In this document: piece by piece, positions 44,156 through 55,629 of the stretch
Numbering within the stretch: position 1 is the first letter of the stretch
Layout of the letters: each line of letters begins with the position of its first letter
Assembly (NCBI RefSeq): GCF_002127325.2
Contig: NC_035433.2
Span: 144,677,472 to 144,741,471, forward strand
Source: Helianthus annuus
Taxonomy: Eukaryota > Streptophyta > Magnoliopsida > Asterales > Asteraceae
DNA length: 64,000 nucleotides
Reading direction: 5' to 3'
Notes under the pieces: generated by a model
Seen by the model: the letters and a program-made list of their open reading frames with translations, nothing else
Told to the model about the DNA's origin: nothing
Databases searched by the model: none
Translations under genes and position numbers: made by a program

Positions 44156-47100
44156 ATAAATACATATATATAGATACTCACGTTATACTCATATGCATAC
44201 GTCCACATAGTTACGTACATTTAATATTTAAAATAAGAATAATTATATAGGTTGTTTCTTACACATTTGTGACAAATCCTTAAATGTCATAACAAATGTG
44301 TCACAACTTGCAATGGATTTAAGCATTTTGTCATAAATCCGTAGGCAATTGTATTGATACATGGATTGTTTCCTACGCCTTTGTGACAATTTGCAATGGA
44401 TTTAAGCATTTTGTCATAAATGCGTAGAAAATTGTATTGATTCAAGGATATTTATCGGAAATGCGTCACAAGTTGTGACGCAATCCCGACGGATGGTTTA
44501 TGAATCTATATTTTGTCATAAATCCGTAGAAAATTGTATTGATACATGGATTGTTTCCTACGCCTTTATGACAATTTGCACTGGATTTAAGCATTTTGTC
44601 ATAAATGCGTAGGAAACTGTATTGATACAAGAATATTTGTCAGAAATGTGTCACAAGTTGTGACGCAATCCCGATGGATGGTTTATTTTAATTAATAGTC
44701 AGAATTGTGTAGGAAATGCTATCATTTTCCCTTATTTATTTTGAATATATTAATATTTATTCGGTAAAGAATTATAATTAACCTTTTGTAAATTATTTGT
44801 GACCGATTTGTGACGCAACTGTCAATTAAATAGGGTTTTCTTATTTTTTGTCGGAAACTTGTCACAAGTTGTGACGGAATTCCGAAGGATGTTTTAAGTT
44901 AATTAAAAATAAATATTTTGTCATAAATGTGTAGGAAACGATATTATTTCTGACAGATTTGTGACGCAACTGTCAATTAGGGTTTTCTTATTTTTTGTCA
45001 CAAATTTGTAGGAAACGATATTATTTTCCCTTATTTATTTGGCTTATATAAATATTTATTCGGTAAAGAATAATCATTAACCTTTTGTAGGTTATTTTTG
45101 ACAGATTTGTGACGCAATTGTCAATTAATTAGGGTTTTTCTTGTTTTTCGTCATGGATGCATCGAAAATTTGTAACAAAATCATGAAATTTTTTTTGTAG
45201 GAAATTCCTCATAAAGGTGTTGTAATCTGTGACACAAAAAATTGTGTAGGAAATTTCTGTAGAAAATTGTCCCCTTTTCTAGTAGTGTTCCTTAGAAAAC
45301 ATGGTATGAGCAAAAAATTTCTTGACAGTTTATTGACGAAGAGTGTTACTATGTTATCAACTATTCCAACACTAAAACTGTGTTGGTTTTTTTTAGAGGT
45401 TACTAACACCCATTGTACAGACTTACCAATAGATTGTCGATGGTTTTATTGGTCCTTAACCAAAATCCGTCACAAATACTAACCATTAATAAAAAAAATG
45501 GTATGCATTTAATTTTTGAGAAATAATTTTTTAAACAAAAAATAAACACGACCTACAAAGATTTCTATAAAACAAATGTACGTATGTACGTATGTACGTA
45601 TGTACGTACGTACGTATGTACGTACGTACGTACGTACGTACGTACGTACATACGTACGTACGTACATACGTACATACGTACATACGTACATACGTACATA
45701 CATACATACATACATACATACATACATACATACACACACACACATACAACATACATACACACACACACATACATACACACACATACATAGATACATACAT
45801 ACATACATACATACATACATACATACATACATACATACATACATACATACATACATACATACATACATACATACATACATACATACATACATACATACAT
45901 ACATACATACATACATACATACATACCCACATACATAAATACATATATATAGATACTCACGTTATACTCATATGCATACGTCCACATAGTTACGTACATT
46001 TAATATTTAAAATAAGAATAATTATATAGGTTGTTTCTTACACATTTGTGACAAATCCTTAAATGTCATAACAAATGTGTCACAACTTGCAATGGATTTA
46101 AGCATTTTGTCATAAATCCGTAGGCAATTGTATTGATACATGGATTGTTTCCTACGCCTTTGTGACAATTTGCAATGGATTTAAGCATTTTGTCATAAAT
46201 GCGTAGAAAATTGTATTGATTCAAGGATATTTATCGGAAATGCGTCACAAGTTGTGACGCAATCCCGACGGATGGTTTATGAATCTATATTTTGTCATAA
46301 ATCCGTAGAAAATTGTATTGATACATGGATTGTTTCCTACGCCTTTATGACAATTTGCACTGGATTTAAGCATTTTGTCATAAATGCGTAGGAAACTGTA
46401 TTGATACAAGAATATTTGTCAGAAATGTGTCACAAGTTGTGACGCAATCCCGATGGATGGTTTATTTTAATTAATAGTCAGAATTGTGTAGGAAATGCTA
46501 TCATTTTCCCTTATTTATTTTGAATATATTAATATTTATTCGGTAAAGAATTATAATTAACCTTTTGTAAATTATTTGTGACCGATTTGTGACGCAACTG
46601 TCAATTAAATAGGGTTTTCTTATTTTTTGTCGGAAACTTGTCACAAGTTGTGACGGAATTCCGAAGGATGTTTTAAGTTAATTAAAAATAAATATTTTGT
46701 CATAAATGTGTAGGAAACGATATTATTTCTGACAGATTTGTGACGCAACTGTCAATTAGGGTTTTCTTATTTTTTGTCACAAATTTGTAGGAAACGATAT
46801 TATTTTCCCTTATTTATTTGGCTTATATAAATATTTATTCGGTAAAGAATAATCATTAACCTTTTGTAGGTTATTTTTGACAGATTTGTGACGCAATTGT
46901 CAATTAATTAGGGTTTTTCTTGTTTTTCGTCATGGATGCATCGAAAATTTGTAACAAAATCATGAAATTTTTTTTGTAGGAAATTCCTCATAAAGGTGTT
47001 GTAATCTGTGACACAAAAAATTGTGTAGGAAATTTCTGTAGAAAATTGTCCCCTTTTCTAGTAGTGTTCCTTAGAAAACATGGTATGAGCAAAAAATTTC

Positions 47101-47359
47101 TTGACAGTTTATTGACGAAGAGTGTTACTATGTTATCAACTATTCCAACACTAAAACTGTGTTGGTTTTTTTTAGAGGTTACTAACACCCATTGTACAGA
47201 CTTACCAATAGATTGTCGATGGTTTTATTGGTCCTTAACCAAAATCCGTCACAAATACTAACCATTAATAAAAAAAATGGTATGCATTTAATTTTTGAGA
47301 AATAATTTTTTAAACAAAAAATAAACACGACCTACAAAGATTTCTATAAAACAAATGTA
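43762..47359. repeat. Tandem duplication of about 1.8 kb
   Basis: Unit 1 (about 43762-45580) and unit 2 (about 45581-47359) carry the same sequence at an offset of 1779 bases over their non-repeat parts; small frames at 45209-45409 and 46988-47188 are identical. Inside the tetranucleotide tract the offset is 1819, so the array in unit 2 is 40 bases shorter. Each unit holds array, CACTA right end (45287, 47066) and about 290 bases of flank. Unit 2 opens with CGTATGTACG units joined directly to the ACAAATGTA end of unit 1. Confidence 0.92.
45291..45580. other. Host flank of the CACTA element, first copy
   Basis: This non-coding sequence lies to the right of the CACTA target site and is repeated at 47070-47359. 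The short frames here are identical in both copies but match no known protein. Confidence 0.6.
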
Positions 47360-47410
47360 TATAAGAAAATGTGCAAAACATTTATACACAAATCATAGTA
47401 CTTACTATAA

Positions 47411-49291
47411 GGCTAATGGGTGTGGAGGAGTATCATCACTTGGTGATGGATCTCTACGTTGACGGCTATGTCATCGTAGGGTCATCACCTCTCCCAAGTG
47501 ATGGGTCTGTGGTGTGGACGATGAGCTTCCCTTTTTTTTAATTTTAGTTTTTGTTAAATATTTTTCAATATATATATATATAAGTAAAATTGAATACCAA
47601 AATTAATAATATAGGGTACATTACATTAAAAAAATAAAACCTTAACTTAAAAAAACTTAACTAAACAAAATACTACTCGTCATTGGGTTCGTTGTGTGCG
47701 TAGTTCTAAATATATTCTGCCAAATCCGCTTTAAGGTTTTCATGGATGTACTCGTTCTATAAGGAGAACATGTTTAAATCATGTTGTTATTGGCTTACTG
47801 TAAACAAATTCTCGTTAATCACATTTTCGTCGTACTCATAAATCGCTCTACCTTCGTTTTCAATTATCATGTTACGCATCAAGATACAGGCATACATACA
47901 GTATTGCAACTTTGTTGGCGTAAAAGCACATGCTGGGTTTTCAATGATGTGCCATTATTGTTGTAGAACCCCAAAATACCGTTAAATGTTTTTTCTCGCC
48001 GCCTCTTGATACTTTGCAAATTTCTTTCTTTTTTCGTCTAACGCATGCAAAATATTTTTATGATTATAGAGTAGGAAGGGTATATTCGATCAGCAAAGTA
48101 ATACCCACGCCTGTATTCCACCCCTGAAACCGTAAAGCTGATACCTGGACCGGTTCCTTTTATGATATCGGTTCCTTTTATGATATCGTTGAAGATCTCT
48201 AATTGATGGATGACGCTAAGGTCGTTACTCGAACCAAGAACACCAAAGAAATCATGCCAAATCCACAGATCTTATGATGCAGCATCCTATATATTATAGT
48301 TGAATGTCCATGATCGCCTAACGTAAATTTACCTCGCAATGCATTAAGGCCTTTCGGCCGTAGCTAGTACATGCAATCAATGCTTACGAGCATTCCTATG
48401 AAACCATGCTTTCTTCATGGAACTAATACAATTTTTGGACATCATTGGCATTTGGTTTTCGCAAATATTTTTTGCTATACATCTTCACCACAAATTTACA
48501 AAATTGTACAAACATTCTCATGCAGTTCTTACGGACAGCTATAAATACTTATCCCTCGCATCGGTTGTCGTGCCGTAAGCCAGTTAATTGTCGTTGTCCA
48601 TTTCTCTAAGGTGATGAACCATTTTGCCTCTTGCATCGAATCGTAATCTAAAAAAGGGATCAAAACTCGACACTTCATCGGCTATACATAAGAATAGTCG
48701 ATGACTCATTTGGAACCAACGTTTAAACATCGCGTCCGTGTACAAGGGTTTGTCAACAAAGTAATCGGCCACCAATCTATCGTGGGCACCTACATGTACG
48801 TTACAAATACAAAATATAATAGCGATATAAATCTATAAACACAAATATAAACTAATCTTCTCTGTCTCTGTTTATGGCCGCTTGCCTAGTTCGTGGTTGT
48901 GACATGGTTTTTTCCCATTCTTCCTCCGTAATGATTATCTGTGTCGTCTGCATTACACCGTTTACAAAAAACTGAGCAGCTTCACCCGAAGATGAAGAAC
49001 ACCATGAAGATGACGAAGACATTGTTTATTTTATTTTATCATTTTTTTTAGAGAGTTTAAGATTTTTTAGAGAATGTGGGTGAGTTCTTTTTTTTAAATG
49101 AGGGGTTGAATGATTTATATAATAAATAAAATTGATTTTCTTAAAAGTGCTTTGTTAATCAATGGCATTATTCTTTAAAAATGGAACATGGGCTCGTCCG
49201 TCTCGTGGGTTGGCCGACGATAGCGACGGGACGGGCCCCAAGGGTCAGGTGGGACTCGACGGACCAGTGCCGTCCCCCACACCCATTAGCC
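47411..49291 (-). mobile_element. PIF/Harbinger transposon, TSD TAA
   Basis: The 1881-base element has 15-base perfect inverted ends (GGCTAATGGGTGTGG ... CCACACCCATTAGCC), extending to about 19 bases with one mismatch, and TAA at 47408-47410 and 49292-49294. It contains one minus-strand transposase pseudogene and no Myb/SANT gene. Clear ends next to a decayed gene suggest it moved late with help from elsewhere, or decayed after insertion. Confidence 0.93.
47700..49021 (-). pseudogene. Harbinger transposase, frameshifted
   Basis: The start MSSSSSWCSSSSGEAAQFF (49021) leads to SQPRTRQAAINRDRE, then a probable intron ending GTACATGTAG, then HDRLVADYFVDKPLYTDAMFKRWFQMSHRLFL (48584-48775). Later blocks in shifting frames are LAYGTTTDARDKYL, DLWIWHDFFGVLGSSNDLSVIHQ (second catalytic D present), NDIIKG and VEYRRGYYFADRIYP. 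A direct duplication of GATATCATAAAAGGAACC lies near 48.16-48.19 kb. Several stops occur. It is closer to typical Harbinger sequences at the second D than the copy at 37-38.6 kb. Confidence 0.87.
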
Positions 49292-49502
49292 TAAAATCAC
49301 AAGTTGCTACACAAATAAAAACTAAAAGATTCTTAAAAATCTCAGTGTCTACAAAAGTTTCTAAACATATCAAACCAACATATTTCACAAGTGTCTAATC
49401 ATTAACATGTGTATAAATTTATTAGTTAGAAAAAAATATGATATGAAAATCAACATTAATTAAGAAAATGAAAAATTAACTTATACAGTTACAATGCTGT
49501 TA

Positions 49503-49781
49503 GACCATCCACAATAGGATGTATTTGTATGTTTTTAAAGAGAGAGAAAGATGAGGTGGAGGAAAGAGATGATGATATGGAGGAAAGAGAGTATAAATGT
49601 GTATGTGAGAAAGAATGAGGAAAAATGAGGTATGTGAGTGTAAAGGAGGAGAGAGGAGAGAGAAGTTATGTTTTTAAGTGGTATGAGTAGGGTAAGTGAG
49701 AGAAACTATTTTATTGGTTGGGCAAAGCCCATGTGGCAACTAAAAACATCCCCCAAATACATATCTATTGGTGATGCTCTT
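49503..49781. mobile_element. Tourist-like MITE
   Basis: The inverted ends read GACCATCCACAATAGGATGTATTTG and CAAATACATATCTATTGGTGATGCTC, an imperfect pair of about 25 bases. The interior is purine-rich (GAGAGAGAAAGATGAGG) with no gene. TTA/TAA bases at the flanks would fit a Harbinger-derived MITE, but the left flank is not exact. Confidence 0.65.
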
Positions 49782-50295
49782 ATAACCGTAACACCATCTT
49801 GAACTTCTTTTTTTTATTAAGAGATGAAACTAAAATTGAAATCAATGCCACCATTAACTTTTCAATAACATATCATGGAAATACGATACCTTACCAGGAA
49901 AGAAATATGATTTATCTTATTAAGAATTATGATATCACAAGCTGTTATTTATTAATTGAACATTGGGAGATATAAATACAAGAGAGGAAACCATAAAAGA
50001 AGGAAACTAAATATAACAAACAAATCAATGTAAAATAAGTTAAAACAACAAGTAGGGTTGTAAACGAATCGAACGTTTAACGAACCGTTCTTAAACCGCT
50101 CAGCGGAAAGTTCGTTTATGTTCGTTCGTTTAATAAATGAAGGAACACGAACAAGAAATTCCATTCGTTAAGTTAAACGAACGAACATAAACATCGGTTG
50201 TGTTCGCCCATTTACGTTCAGGAACGTTCCGTGATATGTTACTAATGAACATTCACTAATCGGCTGTCAGGTCCATGGGTTCTTCCTTGTGTTAT
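49782..50295. other. Intergenic DNA with an inverted GTTCGTTT-rich repeat
   Basis: AT-rich sequence leads to a short repeat at about 50046-50240 with GGTTGTAAACGAATCGAACG and many GTTCGTTT/AAACGAAC words in both orientations, so it can fold back. Ends and family are not defined. The last five bases, GTTAT, are the target duplication of the solo LTR that follows. Confidence 0.55.
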
Positions 50296-51783
50296 TGTCA
50301 CACCCCCAAAATACCACATTCGGAGGCCCCGCGGGAAGTGTGACGTACCAGGATCCAGCCACCAATCACATTGAACTATAACAAGACAATAAATAAAAGT
50401 TTCCATTTATCACTTGAAGTATTTTCAAAACATAACATAAACCAGTACGTTCAGCGAAAGCCTAAGTAAATAGTTAATCAATTGTTTCAAGACCAATGTA
50501 CGAAACAAATAATCATGTCATGTTTATCCAAAAGACTCGACCCACGACCACTCCAGCACTCCAAGATAGCAAGTTCCCAAGTCCATGAACCTAACATCCT
50601 GCAAGCATGTAGACAAGTGTATCAGACAACGCTGGTGAGTTCAAAGTTGGTTAGAACGTTTAGTTACCCAGTATAAGCTTTAAGCATTTCAAAGTACAAT
50701 GTTGTTAATAACTCGATTACCGCAAGATGGCTCCAGATTATTAGCCCTTCCCCAATGCTCTATCAAACATTGGTCGAGTGGTTAAGGTAATTAGTTTACG
50801 CACGTCCTCCCCGGTACGGTGTGAGGGTGCCAAACCTAATAGCGCTATCAACTAATAACCCCATTGCCTCCCCGGCAACTAATTCGGTATATGATGGGAC
50901 TTAAGTGATAGATATGAGTGTATTAACCAACATCCCGAGTTTAACATTCCAGTTAAATTATGCAACCCAAATTACACATTCTTTGATTAACAATAACAAT
51001 TAACATAACATCATCATACAAGCGAATCAGTTCGTAGTTCGTATTCGTATGATTGTCACAACCAAAACCCCCATTATTTACAGTCCGCATCCATCCCTTA
51101 CTAGTAAAGATCATGTCACAATTCAGTTTTGAGCATCATACCAACCCGAAATCCCTTACCCACACATCGAAGCCTTTTTATCATGCAAACCCTAGTTTAG
51201 GTTTCAACATAATCTACATGATTCATGAACTGTTCCTAACCATGACCATATCATACCATTAACTAGACCTTAGATCAAGCTTTGTTCTTAATCAAGACAA
51301 TAAAATCAATCAAACATACATGCATGAACAAGAATTAGGAACAAGTTGGTTCAAATCATACTAATGTTACTAACCACAAGAGAGTATGTGCACAAGGATG
51401 TTGGAATATCCGATTGAAGGCTTCGAACCAAGCAAATTGTTGGCTGCCGTCAAGTCTTGAGGGAGAGGAGAGAATATTAGGGTTTGCTATTAAGAGTTGT
51501 GTAGTGTTAATGATTGGGATTTACACACAAATTATGTGTGTAACCTCTAAGTGTGGGCCGAACCCACTTTCGGGTTTCATTGGGCCGTGAGCTAAGAGGT
51601 CTTATGCGACTAGCCTAAACACATTCACATAACCATCTTATAACATTCATACAACTTATAAACTCGTCGTCATTCATATCAAACACTTCAAGTAGCATAC
51701 ACGTAAATTACATCAAAGCACCACATGTGAAAAGAAACTAGTACAAAGAAAGACTCTCGGAATTAGAATTACGGGTTGTCACA
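50296..51783 (-). repeat. Tekay-like solo LTR, TSD GTTAT
   Basis: A 1488-base sequence begins TGTCACACCCCC and ends GGGTTGTCACA (minus-strand start TGTGACAACCCG), flanked by GTTAT at 50291-50295 and 51784-51788. It shares its termini and the phrase CCAGGATC(C/A)AGCCACCAATCA with the solo LTR at 3431-5558, but much of the interior differs, so it is a different subfamily. No coding domain is present. Confidence 0.93.
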
Positions 51784-51788
51784 GTTAT

Positions 51789-52613
51789 GCTCTTGTTATA
51801 GAAACCAAAGAACTAAATTTGTGATTTTGATTATAGCTAAAGGACAAAAACTGTAATTACATATAATTGAAGAAAAATAGTTTGTCACAACCTGCGCCAC
51901 CTATTATAAATTACAAATCAAGGGTTAATCTGTAAACATTTATCCTTATAATTGTTATGGACTGAAACCATTGCGAGGTATGTAACTTGTCTCACATCAG
52001 TTGTATGGACAACAGATGTGCGGTTTATATACCCAATGGGTTCTCTCACCCACCAGACTAGTCTTTTGGGTTGAGTTATCTTGTTTGGTATGTAACATTG
52101 GGTCAAATGAGGTGCCAGGCTGACTTTGACCCATCGAAGTTTGTGGACACATCCAGTAAAAACGAGAAAGTGTAGTCCGTTGGTAATTTGCCGGGAGAAA
52201 AAGCGTCAATGATCTGTCGGAAAATGTGCATGGTGAACCGTGGAAACTCTTATGTCGGTAATCCATTGGAAATAGCATTACCCACAACACATGCTTTTCT
52301 AAATCTGGGTGTATGTCCAAACAATATATGTTATTCTAAGAAAACGTTTATTAAAAACGCTAAATTGTCGCGGGAATGAAAAGAACAAATTTATATATGG
52401 TTTTAATTTTTCAATCAATACTTCATATTTTTACAACTGCATACTTTTTACGTAAAAGTACATATGCTATATACAAACAAATCATCGATCTAGTTTGTTC
52501 ATGCATATTTTCAGATTTTTTTATTATTTACCTACATATTACATCTGTACAGGTTAAGTGTAGATAATGTAAAATTACAATTGTATAGTTTCTATATAAT
52601 GGATTAGGATTTA
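51789..52613. other. Unassigned intergenic sequence
   Basis: Short frames (for example 51997-52320, minus) show no recognisable domain. No terminal repeats were found. The GTTAT duplication shows that this sequence was contiguous with the DNA to the left of 50296. Confidence 0.5.
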
Positions 52614-52718
52614 GGATCAAATACAAAAGATCCTAATTGTAAGAAGTGTAAGAAGGATTTATAGAGTGAGAAGTGTCCAATAAGCTAAAAAAACTCACTA
52701 TACAAAAAAACCCCACTA

Positions 52719-52753
<35 letters not shown>

Positions 52754-52801
52754 AAACATCCACCACCACCAAAAACCTAACCCCCCCCCCCATCACCCAC
52801 C

Positions 52802-52837
<36 letters not shown>

Positions 52838-52895
52838 TTTTTTTTTTTGCCGAGGGGGTGAGAGGTCGAGGGTGGGGGGTGGGGGTTTAGGTTTC

Positions 52896-52926
<31 letters not shown>

Positions 52927-53215
52927 GGGGGTGGGGGTTTAGTTTTTTTTAGATTTTTTTTAGGTTTTTGGGGGTGAGGGGGGGTTAGGTTTTTTTAGGT
53001 TTTTAGGGGGTGGGGTGGGGGGGGGGGGTTAGGTTTTTTTTTAGGTTTTTGGGGGTGGGGGTGGGGGGTTAGGTTTTTGGGTGGTGGTGGGGTCGGGTGG
53101 GGTGGGTGTTTAGGTTTTTGGTGGTGATGTAGTGGGTTTAGTTTTAGGTTATTGGACACCTGTCACTCTATAAATCCTTCTTACACTTCTTACAATTAGA
53201 AGCCTTTGTAGAATA
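52614..53215. mobile_element. Foldback MITE with homopolymer-rich core
   Basis: The left end (around 52617-52690, CTAATTGTAAGAAGTGTAAG...GGATTTATAGAGTGA) is inverted at 53150-53210 (TCACTCTATAAATCC...CTTACACTTCTTACAATTAG). Between them lie A runs, C-rich then G-rich text with repeated GGTTTTTGGGGGTG units. The core arms are also roughly complementary, so the whole could form one hairpin. No gene is present. Confidence 0.8.
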
Positions 53216-53715
53216 ACTTGACCCATACTCATTTCCACGTTAATCCTCTTTTGTGATTTATAATATTTAAAAATTAAATATTACTTTTTGTTTATCGTGC
53301 AAAGTGTAACTCTTTGAATCGTACCTTAATAGAATTGTTAAATAATCAATAAGTAGACATCTAAATCCAACTATACCATTGGCAAGGTGCCATTCATCCA
53401 ACACTACAATAAAGCGCAACATTAGTGGTGTCGCTAATAGCGACGACATCAAGTATTAGAGGTGATAGCACCACAGGTCGCCACTAATGCTTGTTGTCGT
53501 CGCAATTGGTGATGCCGCAAATGCTTCTGATCTGTGTGAGACAGCAAGAAGTTCTCCTGACCATTGATTAAAAGGTGATCCAACGTGTAACATCCCCCCT
53601 CCTCTTTTTCTCCTTATAAACAAACACACCTCTTATTCTCCACCATCAACCTCCGAGCGACCATCAACCTCAACCATCACCGGCAACTTCGTCACCACCA
53701 TCAAGCTAGCTCCGC

Positions 53716-53955
53716 TGTTGAAAGTAATTAAAGTTCTCGTCCTTGTTTCAAGCATGCACGTGGTTATTCTTTGAATTCAATAAAGCCGTTTGAGGCTGTT
53801 GTGATTTGTCCGAGTATTTTGGATCTCTCTAGTTTCTAGGAGATAGCCGTTTGTTACGTTGTTATTTATTTTCATCTTGTGCGTTGTTTTCTTTCATGTA
53901 CTTTCAATTATCAGTGATCAATAAGAAATCGTGCATTGCTTTCATTGAGTGTTCA
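53716..53955 (+). repeat. 5' LTR of the second copia element
   Basis: It begins TGTTGAAAG and matches 59529-59780. The right border near TGTTCATC is uncertain because no primer site follows. Confidence 0.75.
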
Positions 53956-53959
53956 TCTG

Positions 53960-54660
53960 TTTGTGACAGATCATGGAGAAAAAGTTGAGGAAAGAAGGAA
54001 AGAACTCAAAAGAGATGCTCAAGCTTTGGCTGTTATTCAGCAAGGTGTTCATCACACCTTGTTCTCACGTATTGCTGTTGCTGAACATATCAAGATGCAT
54101 GGAAGATTCTTCGAATGGAGTTTCAAGGAGACTCACAAGTGGAAGTTGTAAAACTACAAGGATTGAGAAGAGAATTTGAAAACCTGTCCATGAAAGAAGG
54201 AGAAGTTATTGGTGATTATTTCTCACATGTAATAGGAATAGTTAGCCAGATTTGATTATGTAGTGCCATCTATTGAGGTAGCATATAATCTCAGCACCTT
54301 GACTCCTGTTAAGCCGATGGGATCATTACAATCTCAGGAGGAGAGATTAAATGGCAAAATGGGTGAAAGTAAAAGTGTTGAGAAAGAAAGATCTGATGAG
54401 CAGGCTTTACAAGCCTATCAATCGAATAGGAGGTTGTCCTATGATCAGAATAATAGAGGACGTGGAAGAGGTTATTATAGAGGAAAAGGAAGGGGGCGTA
54501 CGAATGAAAACAGGAACAAAGGGCCCCAGTGTTACAACTGCAATAGATATGGTCATGTTAAAAGAGAGTGCTGGTTTAATGATGAAGGTCAAGCCAAAGT
54601 TGCAGCCAATACAGAAGAGGAAGAAGGCAAGAATGAAGAGACTCCTTACTTCTTTATGGC
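53960..54660 (+). pseudogene. Copia gag with CCHC knuckle
   Basis: The frame EERRKELKRDAQALAVIQQGVHHTLFSRIAVAEHIK is copia gag capsid sequence. It is followed by REFENLSMKEGEVIGDYFSHVIGIVSQI and a stop, then from 54263 by LTPVKPMGSLQSQEERLNG, a basic Arg/Gly-rich stretch (RGRGYYRGKGRGR) and the knuckle CYNCNRYGHVKREC. The N-terminal part of gag is missing or eroded. Confidence 0.85.
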
Positions 54661-55368
54661 CTTGAGTGCTGCTACACAAGAAAACCCGAGTCTTTGGTTT
54701 ATAGATTTAGGCTGCTCCAATCATATGACAAGCGTCAAGGCCAGCTTTGTAAATTTGGATGAATCCTTCAAGTTGGATGTCAAGTTGGGAGATAAAAAGA
54801 ACCTGGCTGTTGTATGTAACGGTACAATTAAAATTATGATGTCAAATGGTGTTTATAAGTATCTTGATGATGTTTACTATGCTCCGAATCTTGAATATAA
54901 CCTGATGAGTGTTGGTCAGTTGATAAGAAAGGGTATGCTCTTTTGTTTGATAATGATGCTTGTTCTTTCATTCATAAAGAGACTCAATCTGAATTGATGA
55001 GGGTGCAGTTAGCAGCAAATAACATGTTTCCTTTGGATGCAACAAAAGTTAAATCAAGTGGTCAATCAAAACTTCATGAAGATACAAGATTGTGGCATTG
55101 TAGATTTGGACATCTCCATTCTCAAGCTCCACAACAACTGCATAGTAAACAAATGGTTCTTTGGTTGCCTGCAATGAAAGAATATGGACAGTGTGAAGGG
55201 TGTGCCTTGGGCAAGATGCATAGACTTCCTTTCCAGACAAGTACTAAGAGGGCTACTCAACCACTTGAAATTGTGCATACGGATGTGTGTGGTCCTATGC
55301 TAGTGAGAAGCCTTGGTGGCAGCAGGTACTTTCTTCTTTTTATAGATGATTATTCAAGAATGACTTGA
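54661..55368 (+). pseudogene. Copia protease and integrase zinc domain
   Basis: The protease region reads LWFIDLGCSNHMT, where the family has D-S-G, so the active-site serine is leucine. Next come KNLAVVCNGTIKI and NLEYNLMSVGQL, then after a frame change LWHCRFGHLHSQAPQQL...CEGCALGKMHRLPF (H-x-H, C-x2-C pre-integrase zinc motif) and IVHTDVCGPM with the first integrase aspartate. The frame ends at DDYSRMT by a stop where the family has tryptophan. Confidence 0.88.
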
Positions 55369-55629
55369 ATATATATTTTTTAGAAAAGAAGTCAGAAGTT
55401 TTTGCTAAATTTAAAGTGTTCAAAGCTCTTGTCGAAAAACAAAGTGAGAAGTTTATTAAAGTTTTGAGAAGTGATAGAGGAGGAGAGTATTGTTCACAGG
55501 AGTTTCTTTCCTATTGTGAATTACATGGCATTAAGAGGCAACTCACAACACCATGCACGCCTGAGCAAAATGATGTGAGTGAGAGAAAGAACAGATCTAT
55601 TGTGCAAAGGGCTCAATGCATGTTGCAAG
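55365..55629 (+). pseudogene. Copia integrase core, part 1
   Basis: The frame continues NIYFLEKKSEVFAKFKVFKALVEKQS, FIKVLRSDRGGEYCSQEFLSYC (second catalytic D), TTPCTPEQNDVSERKNRSIVQRAQCML (catalytic E within SERKNR). It breaks at CAAG, where the solo LTR is inserted. The remaining part follows at 57324. Confidence 0.9.

Larger units (their letters stand above)
41197..45287 (-). mobile_element. CACTA transposon with transposase remnant, TSD TTC
   Basis: The element starts CACTACTAAAATCTG and ends CCCCTTTTCTAGTAGTG (inverted CACTACTAGAAAAGG), flanked by TTC at 41194-41196 and 45288-45290. Subterminal regions carry repeated CCTACRAA/GTAGGAAA and CACAAGTTGTGACGCAA words. It contains a foldback MITE, a minus-strand transposase C-terminus and a roughly 920-base tetranucleotide array. 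Its right half plus flank is duplicated in tandem, giving a second right end at 47066. Confidence 0.9.

Noticed and set aside
42981..44220. Long frames of repeated MYVC, RTYV or THIH on both strands (up to 394 codons)
   Set aside because: They are read-through of the ATAC/GTAC tetranucleotide array in every frame; only the last part on the minus strand belongs to a real transposase exon.
45509..46029. Second set of MYVC/THIH frames
   Set aside because: Same array in the second unit of the tandem duplication, with no coding meaning.
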